Source of the DNA: Bacillota bacterium | GTDB taxonomy: Bacteria > Bacillota > Clostridia > Lachnospirales > Lachnospiraceae | DNA: 64,000 nucleotides | Assembly: GCA_023457255.1 (NCBI GenBank) | Contig: JAEWMB010000037.1 | Location: 62,001-126,000 of the forward strand | Direction: 5' to 3' | In this document: piece after piece, positions 47,824 to 56,942 of the stretch | Layout of the letters: each line of letters starts with the position of its first letter | Numbering within the stretch: position 1 is the stretch's first letter | Notes under the pieces: model-generated | The model's input: only the letters and a program-made list of their open reading frames with translations | Database searches by the model: none | Told to the model about the DNA's origin: nothing | Translations under genes and position numbers: made by a program

Positions 47824-48948
47824 TTAACGTTCTGGATGATATCCTTCGTAAGTACTATTACACTTTAAGCATGGAAAAGCACCGTACTCTGAGCATTCCT
47901 CTAAGGACTCACAAAGAATATCTTCTAGCACTACACCATTTTCCAATGCATTCTCTTTTTTATTTATCCAAGCAGGGCATCCATCTTTATGATAAAGCAG
48001 ATACCACGACTTCTTTTCCAGAAAATAAGTTATATTTTGCTTATTCTCGGCTGCATGAAAGGAATGACGATTGTAGAAACGTTCTGGTGTGCTTTGATAG
48101 GGGTATCCTTGAAATAAGACGAAGAAACTACATTCCTTAACCGCTCTGTCCCAAGCCGAGTTATCTGCTTGTGGTATATGAAATTCATAGGATACACCAA
48201 ACTGTTTTGCTATCTCATTATGATAATCAATATAATATTTCATGATATTTTCAATTGTCTCTGTTATCGTATCTCTTTGCACTGCCAAAAATTTAGTCTC
48301 ATTCCATAAAAAGTGAGATGGAGCTTTCCTATAATATCCGGAAAATTTATATAGCTTATTAAGATCTTGATAGTGTATCCAGTATTCAGTTCCATTTTGA
48401 TAATTTATCGAATCAATATATCCAAACTCCTTATCTTCTTCCTCGATAAGTTCCAGTAAATTTACTTTTTCCCCGAAACCTACCTTTAAATTCAATGTTA
48501 TAACATTGGATAACGTAAAAAATACCTCAAATAAATCATCCGAGAACCTGTATGGAATCTTTTCCGTCCAAGTCCTTTTTACTATAGATTCCCCGCCCGC
48601 TATCCTTTCTTTCGTACAATAACTTACATATACTCCGTCAAAATCAATAATTGCTATGATTGGGATACTTAACATCAAGCGTTCTTTTTGCTCTTCCTCT
48701 TCTAAAATTCCTAAGGAAGCGTACATACTTTGAAAAAAAGAACTTGTGGCTTGCTCCTTACTATAGGCTACATGGCTTCCTCTTTTTTCAAGCTTGCTTG
48801 TTCCGGCATCCACCGCTTGATTGAAACATGCATTTAACTTTGCACTTTCCATTCGTATCATTAACATTTCCTGATAGTTTATATCCTGTATAGTTATAAA
48901 TGCGATACCTATTATGACAAATAGAATAACATAGTGATATAATTTCAT
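47824..48948 (-). CDS. Membrane-anchored extracellular protein of the pilus locus
   Basis: 374 residues with a single N-terminal membrane helix (about 6-22) and an extracellular remainder. After the helix comes a long helical segment (EMLMIRMESAKLNACFNQAVDAG), as in TadE-type minor pilins, then a mixed domain. The protein ends in a CLKC pair close to the C-terminus. No family recognised beyond this general minor-pilin layout. It belongs to the one-direction gene block. Confidence 0.65.
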   Translation of the reverse strand: MKLYHYVILFVIIGIAFITIQDINYQEMLMIRMESAKLNACFNQAVDAGTSKLEKRGSHVAYSKEQATSSFFQSMYASLGILEEEEQKERLMLSIPIIAIIDFDGVYVSYCTKERIAGGESIVKRTWTEKIPYRFSDDLFEVFFTLSNVITLNLKVGFGEKVNLLELIEEEDKEFGYIDSINYQNGTEYWIHYQDLNKLYKFSGYYRKAPSHFLWNETKFLAVQRDTITETIENIMKYYIDYHNEIAKQFGVSYEFHIPQADNSAWDRAVKECSFFVLFQGYPYQSTPERFYNRHSFHAAENKQNITYFLEKKSWYLLYHKDGCPAWINKKENALENGVVLEDILCESLEECSEYGAFPCLKCNSTYEGYHPER

Positions 48949-48995
48949 CTTAACCTAATACCCTTTCGTACGAACCAAACCTCTTGTGCATACAG

Positions 48996-49478
48996 TCAAT
49001 TATTTACTAAATCCCGTATTTTATCTCCATACGTAGTAATTAACTCCTTACTCCCACCTTCTTCGTTCCATAAGTTCACTTTAAAATAACCACCGTAAGA
49101 AAACCAATGTCTAGCATTTTCAGAATATAAATTACTCAAAATATCGTTGTGTGTTGTTACCGTCCAATAGGTATGCTTCTTATTGGTATACTCCATTCGG
49201 TTATCCTTCCTTTGATAAATCGGTTCATACACATACGATTCGCTTATGATCTCAATCTGAATCACAGGATAAATCCTGTGTATACGCTCAAGAAAATCCT
49301 CATACATCTCCTTTGTTAAATATCCATGAGTAGTCACGTCTTCTATAAAATTTTCTGTATAACCCGACAGCTCCTTCTGACATAACAAATCAGTCCGTTT
49401 TCCTAAATAAAGCATAGGAACTAAAAAGAATATAATCAGAGCAATTAATATATCTGTAACCTTCTCATATACATGCAT
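48996..49478 (-). CDS. One-helix protein, possible minor pilin
   Basis: 160 residues. The membrane helix is near the N-terminus (ILIALIIFFLVPMLYLGKR, about 11-29); the rest (helix, then beta-rich) would lie outside the cell. Its start codon is 1 base after the stop of the previous gene. Size and layout match TadE/TadF-like minor pilins, but sequence identity to them is not evident. Confidence 0.65.
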   Translation of the reverse strand: MHVYEKVTDILIALIIFFLVPMLYLGKRTDLLCQKELSGYTENFIEDVTTHGYLTKEMYEDFLERIHRIYPVIQIEIISESYVYEPIYQRKDNRMEYTNKKHTYWTVTTHNDILSNLYSENARHWFSYGGYFKVNLWNEEGGSKELITTYGDKIRDLVNN

Positions 49479-49479
49479 A

Positions 49480-49941
49480 CTATGGTATCATTCCTCCAAA
49501 AACATACTCCTGCCCTTTTCTACCCATTGGTATAAACAATGACTCTAACTGTTCAATTACCCCATCCGTATCAAGTGATATTCGAATTGTAACAAAGTCT
49601 CCGCTCTCAAAAAAGAAAATTGACTCTTCGATTACCTCATTTACTACATCTAGATATCGTAATTGCTCCTTCGTTTCCCCTTGGTCATAAACAAACTCCC
49701 GATAACCATCTAGTTCTGCGGAAACTCCGTCTAATATTCCATTCATACGGTCTATAAAGCCTTGATATTCTAATTTGGTAATCTTTTTTTCTACCTTTAT
49801 ATGCTCCAGCAAGCTTATCAGTTCCTGCAGGATTACTTCCTCTCTTATCTGCCTTTGTAATAAAGCTTCATACCGCAGAGGAAATAAAAATAGCAATACT
49901 GCTGCCAAAAGAACGGCTGTTATTCTTCCAAGTGAATCCAT
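49480..49941 (-). CDS. One-helix protein, possible minor pilin
   Basis: 153 residues, AGGAGG before the ATG. The N-terminal helix (TAVLLAAVLLFLFPLRY, about 8-24) is followed by a long amphipathic helix and a small beta-rich domain. Like its neighbour at 48996 it fits a minor-pilin layout. The two are tightly linked and may be co-translated. Confidence 0.65.
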   Translation of the reverse strand: MDSLGRITAVLLAAVLLFLFPLRYEALLQRQIREEVILQELISLLEHIKVEKKITKLEYQGFIDRMNGILDGVSAELDGYREFVYDQGETKEQLRYLDVVNEVIEESIFFFESGDFVTIRISLDTDGVIEQLESLFIPMGRKGQEYVFGGMIP

Positions 49942-49957
49942 TTCATTCCTCCTAGTC

Positions 49958-50110
49958 CTATGGATTTGTAATCGCAGATTCTACCGGATTGGTTGTAAGA
50001 TTCGAACAAGCAGTATCTTCCACACTTTGTATATAGAATAAAAGTGTCAGTGCAATACAAAATAACAATGCTCCAAACGCATGCGATATAAACGATGTTA
50101 CTTCCTCCAT
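49958..50110 (-). CDS. Small one-helix membrane protein (50 residues)
   Basis: Starts MEEVTSFISHAFGALLF and ends SAITNP. A single membrane helix (about 12-28) is followed by a short polar tail. GAGGAAA lies upstream. The position between pilin-like genes and the presence of a ribosome-binding site support it as a real gene. A small pilin-like subunit is possible. Confidence 0.65.
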   Translation of the reverse strand: MEEVTSFISHAFGALLFCIALTLLFYIQSVEDTACSNLTTNPVESAITNP

Positions 50111-50266
50111 ATTTTCCTCTTTCTATGTTATGTATCAGGTGTTTGTTATTTTTATAGACACCTGTTCAAAATCCATTTTCTTTGCGGCTACGAAGCACAT
50201 TCTAAAAATGATAATATTTGGCTTGGAACTCTTTCCTTTTCCCCGTAACAACCTATCTTTCTCTCC

Positions 50267-50707
50267 TTACTGCTGAACAAAGGTCATCATCGTTACAACC
50301 CCATTTTGATCTAAGAATGTTTCCCCCAGGAAATTTCCATCCGGATTAATATAATACTCACTCTTTTTTTCTTTGATTCTTTCAAGTTCGTACTGACTGG
50401 ATTGAAAAATGATTCCCGAACTTGCAATATTTCTTATTCCGGTATAAACAACGATAGAAAATACCCCTGATCTTATTTCATCCTCATATTTTTCAATTGC
50501 TTCCACAACCTCACGTCCACTGACCTTAATCCCATCATACATCGTCTTATTGATATCCTGATATTCACTATTCATTCTAGTTATTTGGCTGATGCCACCA
50601 CTGCTTGTATTCTTCGCCTCTCTGGAAATATAAAAACCCAAACCTACGACGATACACGTTATTACCACTCCTGCCGCCAATATTAATCCCTTTAAAGAAT
50701 TGTCCAT
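50267..50707 (-). CDS. Pilin-like protein (paralogue 2)
   Basis: 146 residues. The N-terminus MDNSLKGLILAAGVVITC and following helix closely match the neighbour at 50781 (MESAIKGLLMAAGVVLTC). A Lys-Gly then hydrophobic helix pattern resembles class-III-type prepilins, where cleavage occurs after Gly; the usual Glu at +5 is absent. The rest is soluble with beta-rich character. It probably forms the fibre or a scaffold with its paralogue. Confidence 0.7.
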   Translation of the reverse strand: MDNSLKGLILAAGVVITCIVVGLGFYISREAKNTSSGGISQITRMNSEYQDINKTMYDGIKVSGREVVEAIEKYEDEIRSGVFSIVVYTGIRNIASSGIIFQSSQYELERIKEKKSEYYINPDGNFLGETFLDQNGVVTMMTFVQQ

Positions 50708-50780
50708 ATAGTTTCCTCCATCAATTTAATATATTATTATATATAAAATGTTTGCAAATAACCGCTACCTGTCTATCTTC

Positions 50781-51212
50781 TCACTTTTGTGTAAACTCAA
50801 CTCTTATTATTACCTCATTGTCATCACGGACAACTTTTCCTTCAAACACAGCAAGCGGGTTCACATACCGAACGCTGGTAATATCTCTTAATTCCTTTAA
50901 AACAGCATTGTTTTCATATGTGTAATTTCCTGATACCGTATTTATTTTGATTGTTACCGGCGATTCTTCACCACTTTTATAATTTCTTAACTCTTTCCTG
51001 GTAAAATTCACAACATCGCTTCCAGTTACCTCTCTATCCTCAAATCGGTTGATATCTTTCTCCGAAATCTCTCGTTTAAAGTCTGATAAACTCTCTGCAG
51101 ATGACATCGCAGTTGACTTCGCTTCTCTAGCCATATAAAAGCCAATACCTATAACCATACACGTTAACACGACACCTGCTGCCATCAGTAACCCTTTTAT
51201 CGCACTCTCCAT
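50781..51212 (-). CDS. Pilin-like protein (paralogue 1)
   Basis: 143 residues. N-terminal helix (about 8-27) after a short MESAIKG leader, then a 110-residue extracellular domain ending in beta strands (NPLAVFEGKVVRD.NEVIIRVEF). Shares pattern with the protein at 50267, so the pair arose by duplication. It directly follows the TadB/TadC-like membrane protein, a usual position for pilins or their scaffolds. Confidence 0.7.
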   Translation of the reverse strand: MESAIKGLLMAAGVVLTCMVIGIGFYMAREAKSTAMSSAESLSDFKREISEKDINRFEDREVTGSDVVNFTRKELRNYKSGEESPVTIKINTVSGNYTYENNAVLKELRDITSVRYVNPLAVFEGKVVRDDNEVIIRVEFTQK

Positions 51213-51218
51213 ATTCTC

Positions 51219-52754
51219 CTACTTTCCGCTTGCTATCGCCTCACTGATTTCCATAAGCTTAGATAAACTTACCGTGACAAATGGTAAGATAAGGTACAAA
51301 GCAATCGTAGTTACCAAAGGTAAAAAAGAAAGAAATCTACACAAAACTCCTTTTTGTTCCAATTGGTAATCTGTTTGCTGCTGCCTCTTCTCACTGTAAA
51401 ATTGAATTTCTAACGCAACCTCATCCAACGCTTTTGCTACCCCTATGTCATCACACATCATTAAGCTATCAATCAATTTATGAAATTCTTCACAAAATGT
51501 ATTAACTTTTAATTGGTTTAAGGCCTCCTCCTGCGAGACATCATACTCTAATAAGCATTGACATAACTGCTTCTTAAAGATAAGAGAGAAGTCCTCCATT
51601 ATCTCAAGTAATTCAAACGTTGAGATACGGTCCATATACATTACCATCATCAGAATTCCTTGAAATTGAAATACTTCATCCTCCATAGAAACCTTAGCAA
51701 GCCGTGCACGGTATTTTAAAACCCAAACCGGAAGGAAGAAACAAAGAATGGAAGAAAGTAAAACTATAAAAATAATTCCATTCTTCCATAGAAACATTAG
51801 AAAAAATACCGACCATAGAAAGGAAAATAAAAAGCCTAAAAATCCGCAAAAAATGCGCTTGCATAGAAACTCCGAAACCTCCATGGTTTCTCCGACCTGG
51901 ATTAAAGATACTCGTAGCTTCTCATATGTCTGTGGAAAGAAATGCTCATAATTCCTGCAAAATCTCATCAACAGGTTATGTCTCGATAATTGTTTCAGCC
52001 ATAGATGCGGTTTACTAATCACTTTGATTGGTGTTTTAAGCAGAAAAAACAGATAATATAAACCAACGGTTAGAATAAAAAGAAAAGCATAAAATAGAAT
52101 ACGGAAGATTCCTTCATAATAGGCAGATAACTCCGGCAAATTACTTAATCCCCAAGATTCAATCGCTCCAAGAGTTGTTACCGGTACAACAATAAGAAAG
52201 GTTAATCCGGAGAAATGATGCTTCAGGGTCCGATTGTTTTTTAACTCGATATGTATTTCTTCCCTCAGACGCTTTAGGTTTCTTAAATAAAGAGATTGTC
52301 CTTCTACCGTTTTATCTCCAAATTCTATTACCATTAGGCTTAAGGTTAAAAACATACGAAAGTAGCGATTTTGGTTTCTCAGTTTAAATCTTTCCTTTTC
52401 TAACCTTAGATCTACCGAGCATAAAACTTCATAAACTGCATAGATTACTTCTTTTAAGGCAGTTTTTTTACAGACCTCATAAGCTTCTTCCACCGCTTCA
52501 TCTACCATCCCATGTACATAATACCGGTGCCTTACTTCCGATAACAGCCAGTCAAGCTCTTTCAACTGCTTTTCAAAAATTCGATTCTCCTTCTTCCAGC
52601 AAATCTCCATATTAAGGACAAATAAAACAACTGCAATCACACTAAAATAATAGAAAGAAAATGAAACATTCCGTATAGTCAGCATTGTCAGTGAGAGGGT
52701 ATAGATTATAATTGCAATAAGAATTTCCTTTTTTCCCTTATGAATAATTCTCAT
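51219..52754 (-). CDS. TadB/TadC-like inner-membrane platform protein (T2SSF family)
   Basis: About 511 residues from the ATG with AGAGGAG upstream; the frame is open to 52847. Membrane helices occur near the N-terminus (two), around the middle (several), and at the C-terminus, with cytoplasmic helical domains between. The segment DEVFQFQGILMMVMYMDRISTFELLEIM... with the final FLPLVTTIALYLILPFVTVSL is the T2SSF domain pattern. The size suggests one protein doing the job of separate TadB and TadC. It overlaps the ATPase gene by 17 bases. Confidence 0.75.
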   Translation of the reverse strand: MRIIHKGKKEILIAIIIYTLSLTMLTIRNVSFSFYYFSVIAVVLFVLNMEICWKKENRIFEKQLKELDWLLSEVRHRYYVHGMVDEAVEEAYEVCKKTALKEVIYAVYEVLCSVDLRLEKERFKLRNQNRYFRMFLTLSLMVIEFGDKTVEGQSLYLRNLKRLREEIHIELKNNRTLKHHFSGLTFLIVVPVTTLGAIESWGLSNLPELSAYYEGIFRILFYAFLFILTVGLYYLFFLLKTPIKVISKPHLWLKQLSRHNLLMRFCRNYEHFFPQTYEKLRVSLIQVGETMEVSEFLCKRIFCGFLGFLFSFLWSVFFLMFLWKNGIIFIVLLSSILCFFLPVWVLKYRARLAKVSMEDEVFQFQGILMMVMYMDRISTFELLEIMEDFSLIFKKQLCQCLLEYDVSQEEALNQLKVNTFCEEFHKLIDSLMMCDDIGVAKALDEVALEIQFYSEKRQQQTDYQLEQKGVLCRFLSFLPLVTTIALYLILPFVTVSLSKLMEISEAIASGK

Positions 52755-54486
52755 GACCACTCTCCTCTTTCCATTGAAATAACTCAATATAAGTATCTTT
52801 CTCCTCTGCAGACAGGTGAGTAAATATCTCTTCTTTCGTTGCTTCACTCATTTCCTTTGCTAAGAGGTACCTGCCAGATTCATATCTTATAATATCTCTT
52901 ACTGTAATCTCATCTCCCCAAAGATTTGGTTCAATTTCTGTAATTCGTTCAATATATCGGTGTCCATTACAATCCTTTGCCATATGGACATCAAATCGGA
53001 TAGAGGCTTTTACCTGCATCTGAGCTGCGTGCTCATTTTGAAAAGCTCCTGTTATCATTAAATCGTTTCTAAGTGCCATAACCAGATGTTTCGTTGTCTT
53101 TGCATGATGAGTAAATATAGTATATTTACTTGCTACCTGCGATACCATTACTAACCAGCCGGCAACCGGTGCACTTGCAACCTCACCGATAATATTCACC
53201 GTTCCATCGGTTTTCTTTTGCAAATCTAATCCCTCCCTTCCTGGAATTTCTGCTGTTTCTCTAAAACTTATAATATTACGAGCCGGGTATATTTCCCTAA
53301 GATGCAGCTCGAAGACTAACTCTTGCACACGCAGGGTATAAGAAGGGGGAATAAATTGAATCAATGATTTTAGTAATGTTGTCTTCCCTGACCCTTGCTC
53401 TCCTGTAATACCAATAATCTGCTCCCCCCTTATCAGAAGACGTAATAAAGTTATAATAAGAGATGCGTTTTCATCGGTTATCAAATCAGTTAGCTTTGAT
53501 ACTCCCAAGTGATCAAACTTTCTGACAAAAAATGACCAACTCTCAGCAAATGGTGGGCGTACGACAACGACGCGTGAGCCATCCATCATTTCATTCACAA
53601 TGTATCCTCGGACCGCTGATAACTGTCCGGGTTTTCCATATCGATAGATGTTTCGGCATATCTTTTGTAATTCCTCTTCTGAGGAGAAGGATAAAAAACT
53701 TAGATGAATCATAAGACCACGAAAGAATACCCATATGCTGTTCTTAATGCTTGTGTTACGGACAATCGTATCTCGCATCCTTCCATCTTTTCCTGATAAA
53801 GTACCGGATACTCCTGCTGATATCCCGTCAATGTTCATATCCCGTAGTTCGTCTACCGGTCCATGCCCCTTATAATTTTGGTATAATCTTTGAGCAACAA
53901 CTTCCAACTTATTAGTAAAACTAAGGCGAATACCCGCAATATCAAATATTCTATGTATCTGCTCCTCTGTTATCTCATAGGGAGTATCCTCTACCTGCTT
54001 CGGATTCCACAGCTCATAATCCAATAACAATCTGGCAAATGCCTCTGCTCCATGTTCTATCTTATAGTGATATAACAAAATTTCAAATTTGTCCTGGCAG
54101 GTTAAATCAATTACATCATGAAAGGGAATTAGCAGATTTATATTCTCAGGTGTAATCTGACAAGAAGTTTGTAACCATTCTTTGATTTGTTCCTTAACAA
54201 AACGTTTTGAAACAGCAGAACCGACATTACATTCATGTAGTGCTTTCTGAAGATACATCTTCTGTTGTTTCAATTTTTGCAGTTCCTGCTTTGAAAGATG
54301 TTTATAACAAAGTTCTTCATTGGCAGTATCATAGAAATATTTTTTTAATTTATCCTGAAGAACGGAGAACTGATAAGGGTTGTTCTCCATCCTCTTCTCC
54401 TTACCTCTTCCGTCAAACAACACAAATAGTATTAGGATGATAAGAATAAACAGTAATACACCAAATAAAAATAGATTAAAGAACAC
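52738..54486 (-). CDS. cpaF: CpaF/TadA-family secretion ATPase with N-terminal membrane helix
   Basis: 582 residues, GTG start with AGGAGG 8 bases upstream. The N-terminus is a strongly hydrophobic helix (about 2-24), which CpaF proteins do not normally have. The middle helical domain is followed by the ATPase core: Walker A GEQGSGKTT, a GTVNIIGEV Walker-B region, and an altered His box (FTHHAKTT instead of TIHAN). It powers pilus assembly or secretion. It overlaps the upstream gene by 11 bases. Confidence 0.88.
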   Translation of the reverse strand: MFFNLFLFGVLLFILIILILFVLFDGRGKEKRMENNPYQFSVLQDKLKKYFYDTANEELCYKHLSKQELQKLKQQKMYLQKALHECNVGSAVSKRFVKEQIKEWLQTSCQITPENINLLIPFHDVIDLTCQDKFEILLYHYKIEHGAEAFARLLLDYELWNPKQVEDTPYEITEEQIHRIFDIAGIRLSFTNKLEVVAQRLYQNYKGHGPVDELRDMNIDGISAGVSGTLSGKDGRMRDTIVRNTSIKNSIWVFFRGLMIHLSFLSFSSEEELQKICRNIYRYGKPGQLSAVRGYIVNEMMDGSRVVVVRPPFAESWSFFVRKFDHLGVSKLTDLITDENASLIITLLRLLIRGEQIIGITGEQGSGKTTLLKSLIQFIPPSYTLRVQELVFELHLREIYPARNIISFRETAEIPGREGLDLQKKTDGTVNIIGEVASAPVAGWLVMVSQVASKYTIFTHHAKTTKHLVMALRNDLMITGAFQNEHAAQMQVKASIRFDVHMAKDCNGHRYIERITEIEPNLWGDEITVRDIIRYESGRYLLAKEMSEATKEEIFTHLSAEEKDTYIELFQWKEESGHENYS

Positions 54487-55330
54487 TAGAGGCTCCTCCT
54501 AATGCAGTCCAGTAACGATACTCATCCGGTACCCGTAACTGTTTTTCTTCCGATAAGCGATACAACAGAGAAGCAAAATCTTTCACCTGCTCTATAAATT
54601 CAAAATTACTATCCTCTTTATCGCTATAAATGTTCTGATAAAAAAATTCTTTCACCCTTGCCAAAGACATCGCATCACGAAATCCAACATTATACGGAAT
54701 AACCATAGTATTTTGATAAGTCAATGTTTTATATCGTTTACAAAGATTCTTTAGATTTAATTCTGAGCGCTTATCATAATTACCAATTAAGAATAAAGTC
54801 TTCTCCGGAGCATACGTGTAGTTATTAAAAAAATCATTCAGTACTCTGGTATTTTGACTTAAACACACAATAACATAGTCTGCTTCTTCCCAAAGCTGTT
54901 CCATAAATGGATTCATTCCGGTACAGCCATCAATAAATACATCCTCATAACACTGCTGTGCAAGATTTAGTATTGTATGATAGGCTTCCTGCAACCCCTT
55001 TTCATAAACTTCCCGGTACTTTGCCTGTGTTCCGGGCAAAAAATCAATACATTCTTCTGTTAAGGATAAACAGCAATCCATTAGTAACTGCTTTGTATCC
55101 ATTCCGGATAATATTCCTTGAATCAATTGATCAATTCCAACACGATAATCACATATTAATTCACGTTTCTTTCTCTCTAACAGGCAAACCTCAAGTTGAT
55201 TTAAGTCAAAATGTGTCTGTAATAACATACTTCTTTTCTCGTAAAGCAGATCATTCATCATTGCTGCCGCTATCATATTAGCACTTGTTCCGGCCTGCCC
55301 ACGTGTATTACTCCAAAATAAATATTTCAT
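54476..55330 (-). CDS. MinD/CpaE(TadZ)-like protein with altered P-loop
   Basis: 284 residues. The N-terminus MKYLFWSNTRGQAGTSANM has the place of a Walker A but the catalytic Lys of GKT is replaced (AGTS). Downstream DVFIDGC and YVIVCLSQNTRVLNDFF and FLIGNYDKR follow the MinD/ParA pattern. It precedes the ATPase gene. A localisation or assembly role like that of TadZ is likely; ATP hydrolysis is doubtful. Confidence 0.7.
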   Translation of the reverse strand: MKYLFWSNTRGQAGTSANMIAAAMMNDLLYEKRSMLLQTHFDLNQLEVCLLERKKRELICDYRVGIDQLIQGILSGMDTKQLLMDCCLSLTEECIDFLPGTQAKYREVYEKGLQEAYHTILNLAQQCYEDVFIDGCTGMNPFMEQLWEEADYVIVCLSQNTRVLNDFFNNYTYAPEKTLFLIGNYDKRSELNLKNLCKRYKTLTYQNTMVIPYNVGFRDAMSLARVKEFFYQNIYSDKEDSNFEFIEQVKDFASLLYRLSEEKQLRVPDEYRYWTALGGASSVL

Positions 55331-55332
55331 GC

Positions 55333-56013
55333 CTATCTCCCCTTTCCTGCTACCTCAAAAACCCTCATTATTTCCTTTCTACCTAACTCCGGCACTAAAA
55401 AATATAGTATTTCCAGTACTCCCCTCCGAAGTTTAGAAGATAACTTAATAAATCGCACCGTATGGCTATATTGATTTTCAATTTGATATCTCCTATCCCT
55501 ATTCCGAAATGGAACAAAAATAATTTTAGTTTCACTCTCCTTCTTTTCTAATTGCCTTAAAACATAGCTTGGATTAATCTTACAGTTTACTATGTCGCGT
55601 AATAATATGATATCGGGTTGTCTTATTTCTGAAATAGCCTTTAAATACTCTATGGAATCCTTTTGCAAATCCGACAGAAAAAACATCGATTTACAATGCT
55701 TAACCCATGCAGAATCACAATCTCTTGCTGCCCGAAGAAATAAATCGTGATATTCTTCCTCTAGTTTTTCAAGGCAGCCGGTATCGAAAGCAGAAAACTT
55801 ATACCCAAACAAATAGTCTATTTCTCTGTGCTGCTCAATTCTTTTCCTAATATCCTCAAATTTATATTGACTTGTTGTTAAATTCTCCATATCAAAGGAA
55901 ATCGTTTCATGGCTCGTTTCCTCGATTATCAAGACACGCCTTCTTTGTTCCTTAAGAGTAATCGCCAAATATAGCATAATATCAGATACCTCGTTTCCAA
56001 TAAAAGCTATCAT
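55333..56013 (-). CDS. CpaE-like protein without P-loop
   Basis: 226 residues. The fold of a MinD-like protein is suggested by MIAFIGNEVSDIMLYLAITLKEQRRRVLIIEE at the N-terminus and by RQPDIILLRDI and TKIIFVPFRNRDRRYQ further on, but no Walker A residues are present. It overlaps the SAF-protein gene by 4 bases (ATGA). Probably a structural paralogue of the CpaE proteins on either side; this is a weak assignment. Confidence 0.55.
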   Translation of the reverse strand: MIAFIGNEVSDIMLYLAITLKEQRRRVLIIEETSHETISFDMENLTTSQYKFEDIRKRIEQHREIDYLFGYKFSAFDTGCLEKLEEEYHDLFLRAARDCDSAWVKHCKSMFFLSDLQKDSIEYLKAISEIRQPDIILLRDIVNCKINPSYVLRQLEKKESETKIIFVPFRNRDRRYQIENQYSHTVRFIKLSSKLRRGVLEILYFLVPELGRKEIMRVFEVAGKGR

Positions 56014-56942
56014 GGTATCTCCTCCCAGCCAATTTCCTCTACGGCTTCCTTCGTATCAATATTTGTATTGATATAAGCATCCCCTTTACTATCTTCCGGA
56101 AATTCCCCTTTCATTGTCCAGCCAATTTCCCGGATATCCTGATTAATAAAATAATGAAGGCGGTTTTCCAATTCTTTTCGCAGCCTTTCTTTTAGTACAA
56201 TTTTGGAAATTTCAACAATCTCAGGATGCTGTTTCATCATATCTAAGGTTTCTAATCTTGGAAGATAAGTAACCACTGAGGCTTCTTGCAATTGTGGTTC
56301 TAAGTATTTTACCGTATAAAAACTTGAGCCGCTGTACAGATATGCATCAATCATAGCAGCCGAAAAATTCAGAATTTCTTCCTCTGTCATCCTAAGATAA
56401 CACGTTTCCTCTCCTTGCCTTTGCTTCTCAAGCGTTGATAAATTATGGACACTTTTTTTCGATAAGACAATATAATCCTCTCCATTTGAAAATCGCAGCC
56501 GAATGTCTACGTAATCATGCTCCATTAAATTATCATTAAGTTTTACTACCTCACAGGCAACTTCTCTAAGTCCATCGGTAATACCTCCCCTTAGACACAT
56601 CGGTTTAAGTATTGTCATACCCGCCTCTATCGGTATGATTGCCATCGCCCCCATATCGTCCTCTGTTATGTAATATTCCAATGGCATATTACAAGTAAGA
56701 TAGACTTTTTTCATATTACCATTACTTAACACTTCCCCCGGAAAAATCTTATGCTTTGCAAGATAAACAAGCCTTTTATTCTCCTCCATCTTCCGATCAG
56801 CCCCTGATCTTTGTTTTCCTAAGTAAATAAAAATGCCGGCAGCACCAATTGCCATTGAAATAATTGAGATTAAAAAAGAAAGTAATGCAATTTTTAATCT
56901 CCTTCTCCTCTCAAAACGCGTAACAATTTGCTTTCGTCTCAT
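56010..56942 (-). CDS. CpaB/RcpC-like SAF-domain protein
   Basis: About 310 residues from the ATG with GGAGG 8 bases upstream. A basic N-terminus, one membrane helix (about 18-40) and an extracellular SAF-like segment (VYLAKHKIFPGEVLSNGNMKKVYL, then IIPIEAGMTILKPM) match the CpaB family, which in Tad loci is needed for pilus biogenesis. The acidic C-terminus is unassigned. Confidence 0.75.
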   Translation of the reverse strand: MRRKQIVTRFERRRRLKIALLSFLISIISMAIGAAGIFIYLGKQRSGADRKMEENKRLVYLAKHKIFPGEVLSNGNMKKVYLTCNMPLEYYITEDDMGAMAIIPIEAGMTILKPMCLRGGITDGLREVACEVVKLNDNLMEHDYVDIRLRFSNGEDYIVLSKKSVHNLSTLEKQRQGEETCYLRMTEEEILNFSAAMIDAYLYSGSSFYTVKYLEPQLQEASVVTYLPRLETLDMMKQHPEIVEISKIVLKERLRKELENRLHYFINQDIREIGWTMKGEFPEDSKGDAYINTNIDTKEAVEEIGWEEIP

